A stretch of 64,000 bases of DNA from Planctomycetota bacterium (GTDB lineage: Bacteria > Planctomycetota > UBA1135 > GCA-002686595), in contig JACKHV010000003.1 in the NCBI GenBank assembly GCA_020638835.1, forward strand, positions 548,367 to 612,366, given 5' to 3'. The position numbers and the translations under genes were made by a program. The notes below the pieces were generated by a model, which saw nothing but the letters and a program-made list of their open reading frames with translations, did not search any database and was not told the DNA's origin. This document shows, one piece after another, positions 61,784-64,000 of the stretch (position 1 is its first letter; every line of letters starts with the position of its first letter).

Positions 61784-63040
61784 TTAGTCTAGTGGCTCTC
61801 CGAACTTGGAGATGAATTGCGACCGAGTCAGTCCAATGTATTCGTTGAGGTCCTCCTCAGCGGAGTCGAGAGCATCCTGAACGAGTTGGTTCTCGATGTC
61901 CCTGTGAAGCTCAATGATGTCAATCGAAGCCGCAAACAACTCTGGAGTAATCACGACGGCGTCACTGGACTCGTTCATCAGGATGTCGATCGCCTGCACG
62001 GCCAGCGGGTAGAACTCAGAGTACTTCAGCGCGCTCGCAACATCCATCTTCGCGAATCGACTCAGGATGTAATACCTGTTCTTGTACTGAACGCCGCGCT
62101 GATACGAGGCCAAGAACTCGTCTCTAAACTCCCAGAGAGTCGCGTAGGGGGGAGGGGCAACGGGTGCTTGCACTTGGGAGAGGAGCTCCCCTCCATCTCT
62201 CGCCATGCAGTCAGTGCCGTCGGAGTTGTTGAAACAGCGCCAAAGCCGAGGTTCCGACTTGCAGCAGTAGTCCTTGTCGTTTGTGTTATCTTCACACAAG
62301 ACATTGGTTTCACAGTCGGGCGCCAGAGTTTGACCGATGATTGCAAGGGAGAGGTCGTCAGAGCCGGAAACGCCAATGGTTCGTGCGCCGATCGACCGCG
62401 CGTCGTCCTGCAAGGCGATCATCGTCAAGGCCGTATCGGGGGCGTTCCACTCGAAGCCAAAGGGCCAGGTAGGAATGTCTTCGTTGGATAGGTCGTATAT
62501 GGCCGACGCGCTCGGCATCCCCGCCGCTCCCGTCGCAGCGAAGTGCATCATCAGCACTACTTCGCTTGGCAAGGGTCCTCTTACCTTTACGGAGTATTCG
62601 CCGATTTCCTTCATCCGGCCCCTGACCCGCTCGAAGTACTTGTGTGTCACTCCACCGTCCAGGTGCCGCTCGATCACGCTTGCGCCCAGAATGTTCTGAC
62701 CGGGCACGCTGCCAGCCACGACCGCCTCCAAGTCACTGTAGAGAAACGCCCACATAACGCGGGACGTATCAAACGGTTGTCCATCCTTGAGCCGGAAGTT
62801 GGAGAGCAGTGACACGAACTGATCTCCAGGAATCGTCGCCTCGACAAGACCGAAGGACTCTAGACCCATCAGCTCTCGCCACTCGGCGGAGTACGAACTA
62901 CTGACTGGCGCAGCCGAAGATGCCAACTCCACCCCATTCAGACTGAGCTGAGAGGTTGGAACAGCGGTCGCTGCGGAGGATACTCGTAGGGCGACTGCGG
63001 CGAGGGCCAGGCTAATGATTGCGGTCGTCTTCCAGTTCAT
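61784..63040 (-). CDS. Secreted protein of unknown function with a Cys-rich loop
   Basis: 418 residues. A signal peptide is clear (M-N-W-K-T-T then a hydrophobic core, S-S-A-A-T-A near 20-26). The N-terminal two thirds are mixed beta/alpha with no recognised family. Around residues 228-260 is a Cys-rich loop (C-E-T-N-V-L-C, D-Y-C-C-K, R-C-F-N-N-S-D-G-T-D-C), probably disulfide-bonded. The last ~130 residues are helical and acidic. GC is clearly lower than the genome background, suggesting transfer. It is paired with the HELSH membrane protein downstream, which could process it. Confidence 0.65.
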   Translation of the reverse strand: MNWKTTAIISLALAAVALRVSSAATAVPTSQLSLNGVELASSAAPVSSSYSAEWRELMGLESFGLVEATIPGDQFVSLLSNFRLKDGQPFDTSRVMWAFLYSDLEAVVAGSVPGQNILGASVIERHLDGGVTHKYFERVRGRMKEIGEYSVKVRGPLPSEVVLMMHFAATGAAGMPSASAIYDLSNEDIPTWPFGFEWNAPDTALTMIALQDDARSIGARTIGVSGSDDLSLAIIGQTLAPDCETNVLCEDNTNDKDYCCKSEPRLWRCFNNSDGTDCMARDGGELLSQVQAPVAPPPYATLWEFRDEFLASYQRGVQYKNRYYILSRFAKMDVASALKYSEFYPLAVQAIDILMNESSDAVVITPELFAASIDIIELHRDIENQLVQDALDSAEEDLNEYIGLTRSQFISKFGEPLD

Positions 63041-63437
63041 TCTCGGCGAGCTATGGTCTGGGGTAAGGCGAGAGAGTGTAAGCGATCGGTGCGCACCGTG
63101 GGCTCGCTCGATTCCGGGCCCACACTCTGATCTGTTGCCTCGCGATTTGAGCGGTTCGGCTCACCTGAGTCAACGACGAGAGATGGTTACGAAGCGACTT
63201 GGCCCGTCCTATCCAGGACTTCCGCCGCGCCCGATCGCCGTAGTGTCCCAACGCTAGGCCGAACGTCCATAAGTGCGTAGCACGCCACCCGAGCGCTCCA
63301 TCGCCAGAACCTCAGTCGCTCCGGTCGGCCGAGGTTCTTGCTTGTCCTGGTGTCCTCTTCTGTCCGAGCGAGTCCAACGAAGTCGCTCGATTTCGCGAGA
63401 CGTCTGCGAATGTCGCCCTCGACTCACTCGATCCGTT
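63041..63437. other. Non-coding stretch of lower GC before the tRNA fragment
   Basis: No gene is supported. The short open frames here appear to be shadows. The sequence has the same reduced GC as the two genes to its left, so it probably belongs to the same segment, and it ends where the tRNA-Gly sequence begins. No integrase, recombinase or direct repeat was found. Confidence 0.45.
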
Positions 63438-63487
63438 CCAGCTTCCCAAGCTGAATGTCGAGGGTTCGAGCCCCTTCGCCCGCTCCA
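63438..63487 (+). tRNA. 3' half of tRNA-Gly (anticodon CCC); truncated, probable att remnant
   Basis: Present are the anticodon arm (C-A-G-C, loop TTCCCAA with anticodon CCC at 63445-63447, G-C-T-G), the T arm (GAGGG, loop TTCGAGC, CCCTT), the acceptor 3' strand CGCCCGC (63477-63483), discriminator T and an encoded CCA (63485-63487). The 5' half is missing: no matching GCGGGCG acceptor strand or D arm lies upstream. A displaced tRNA 3' end is the usual scar left by tyrosine-recombinase integration. It sits at the right end of the lower-GC segment. No intact tRNA-Gly was found on the left. Confidence 0.8.
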
Positions 63488-63637
63488 CTCCGGCCCTCGG
63501 CAGCGTCGCGTAGCCAACGCCCGCGAGGCCAGGCAACGGCTCCTGCCCGCCCCCTGAGGAGACCTTCAGCCGAACACCTACCCGACCACGTCGATCCTTC
63601 CGGAGCTGAGCGCACAGCCAGCCAGGCGCTGAGGCTC

Positions 63638-64000
63638 GTGCTCGAACCCTGCGCTGTCGGAGAGGGGGGAGATGCGCTATGCCACGAGCTCCAGGAGGTT
63701 CTGTCCTTCCTCGAGCACTTCGTTCCGTGGGCGCTTCGGGAGGCCCAGGAGTGCGACCTGGGGCTCGACGGGTTCCAACCGCTCTTCGCGATCAAGTCTG
63801 CGGACCGCGAGCTCACCGTCGCTGGCTGGGCCATCTTCATCGAGAGCCAGAGGCTGACGCCCTTCCGTGTCCGGGTTCGCCACGATGAATCGGGCGACGC
63901 GATCGAGTGGATGGAGTGCCGGCTGGCGGTGAGGGCGTCCGACGGACAGGGCATAGCGAGCTGGCCGTGGACTGCGGAGTCTTCGCCCGATCGCGGACTC
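63638..64000 (+). CDS. N-terminal part of an unknown protein (runs off the window)
   Basis: The frame is open from at least 63455, through the tRNA fragment, to the last base. From about residue 10 of a GTG start at 63638 the translation looks like a real soluble protein: L-Q-E-V-L-S-F-L-E-H-F-V, L-T-V-A-G-W-A-I-F-I-E, T-P-F-R-V-R-V-R-H-D-E, I-E-W-M-E-C-R-L. No family is recognised. The start is uncertain because no ATG or strong ribosome site lies before the convincing part. GC is back to the genome level. Confidence 0.45.
   Translation, partial: MLEPCAVGEGGDALCHELQEVLSFLEHFVPWALREAQECDLGLDGFQPLFAIKSADRELTVAGWAIFIESQRLTPFRVRVRHDESGDAIEWMECRLAVRASDGQGIASWPWTAESSPDRGL

Noticed and set aside
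63254..63954. Several short frames around the tRNA fragment with translations such as G-L-E-P-S-T-F-S-L-G
   Set aside because: These are six-frame readings of the tRNA-Gly sequence, a well-known annotation artefact.

Overview
The window is high-GC bacterial chromosome with tightly packed genes on both strands. It is most likely from the phylum Planctomycetota. Three points support this: three BMC-P shell genes joined to a class II aldolase (the planctomycete/verrucomicrobial microcompartment signature), large secreted proteins with a shared Cys-containing C-terminal module, and many genes without a clear Shine-Dalgarno sequence. The assignment is inferred from gene content, not from a marker-gene tree.

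Layout. 0-6 kb: the end of a secreted protein, a frataxin homologue, a PLP-dependent sulfur amino-acid enzyme, endonuclease III, AcpS with an epimerase, and a lamin-tail secreted protein. 6.2-9.9 kb: a three-gene biotin-dependent acyl-CoA carboxylase operon (minus strand). 10-17.4 kb: secreted and repeat proteins, a CpsD-like ATPase, a SprT-like metalloprotease and a Cys-tailed MerR regulator. 17.6-23.5 kb: formate-THF ligase, a membrane Zn-protease, glucose-6-phosphate isomerase, a universal stress protein and two small membrane proteins. 23.6-26.7 kb: aldolase, three BMC-P genes and a SurA-like protein. 26.9-30.6 kb: a TPR protein, a MATE exporter, a lipoprotein and a 34-residue membrane peptide.

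31-37 kb is a respiratory cluster: membrane-anchored tetraheme cytochrome, Tat-exported 4x[4Fe-4S] protein, NrfD-type quinol-binding membrane protein and octaheme hydroxylamine-oxidoreductase-family cytochrome. These four overlap by ATGA. They are followed by a protein with a Cys-rich tail and a NapF/NapG-type ferredoxin. The simplest model is quinol -> NrfD -> FeS -> tetraheme -> octaheme enzyme, that is, periplasmic reduction of a nitrogen compound. The reverse direction is not excluded. 37.7-42.3 kb: an AAA+ Clp-like ATPase, a Ser/Thr kinase, a double YkgJ Cys-cluster protein and a peptidase MA-like protein. 42.3-46.7 kb: an RND efflux pump with its adaptor. 47.3-48 kb: RadC. 48.5-60 kb: a Tad/Flp pilus locus running secretin, TadD, Flp, TadE, CpaB, TadG, TadZ, TadA, TadB, TadC, with no prepilin peptidase.

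60-64 kb: RsmE sits between copies of a palindromic repeat. Next comes a visibly lower-GC two-gene segment (HELSH membrane protein and secreted Cys-containing protein). It ends near the 3' half of a tRNA-Gly(CCC), which looks like an integration-site remnant.

The least expected signal is a dispersed inverted-repeat family with the arm core GGTACNGAACCAGGT. I see seven arms at 23.5, 60.0, 60.9 and 61.1 kb. Arms supply the last codons (Asn-Gln-Val) and stop codon of both the aldolase and RsmE, and the stop codon of TadC.
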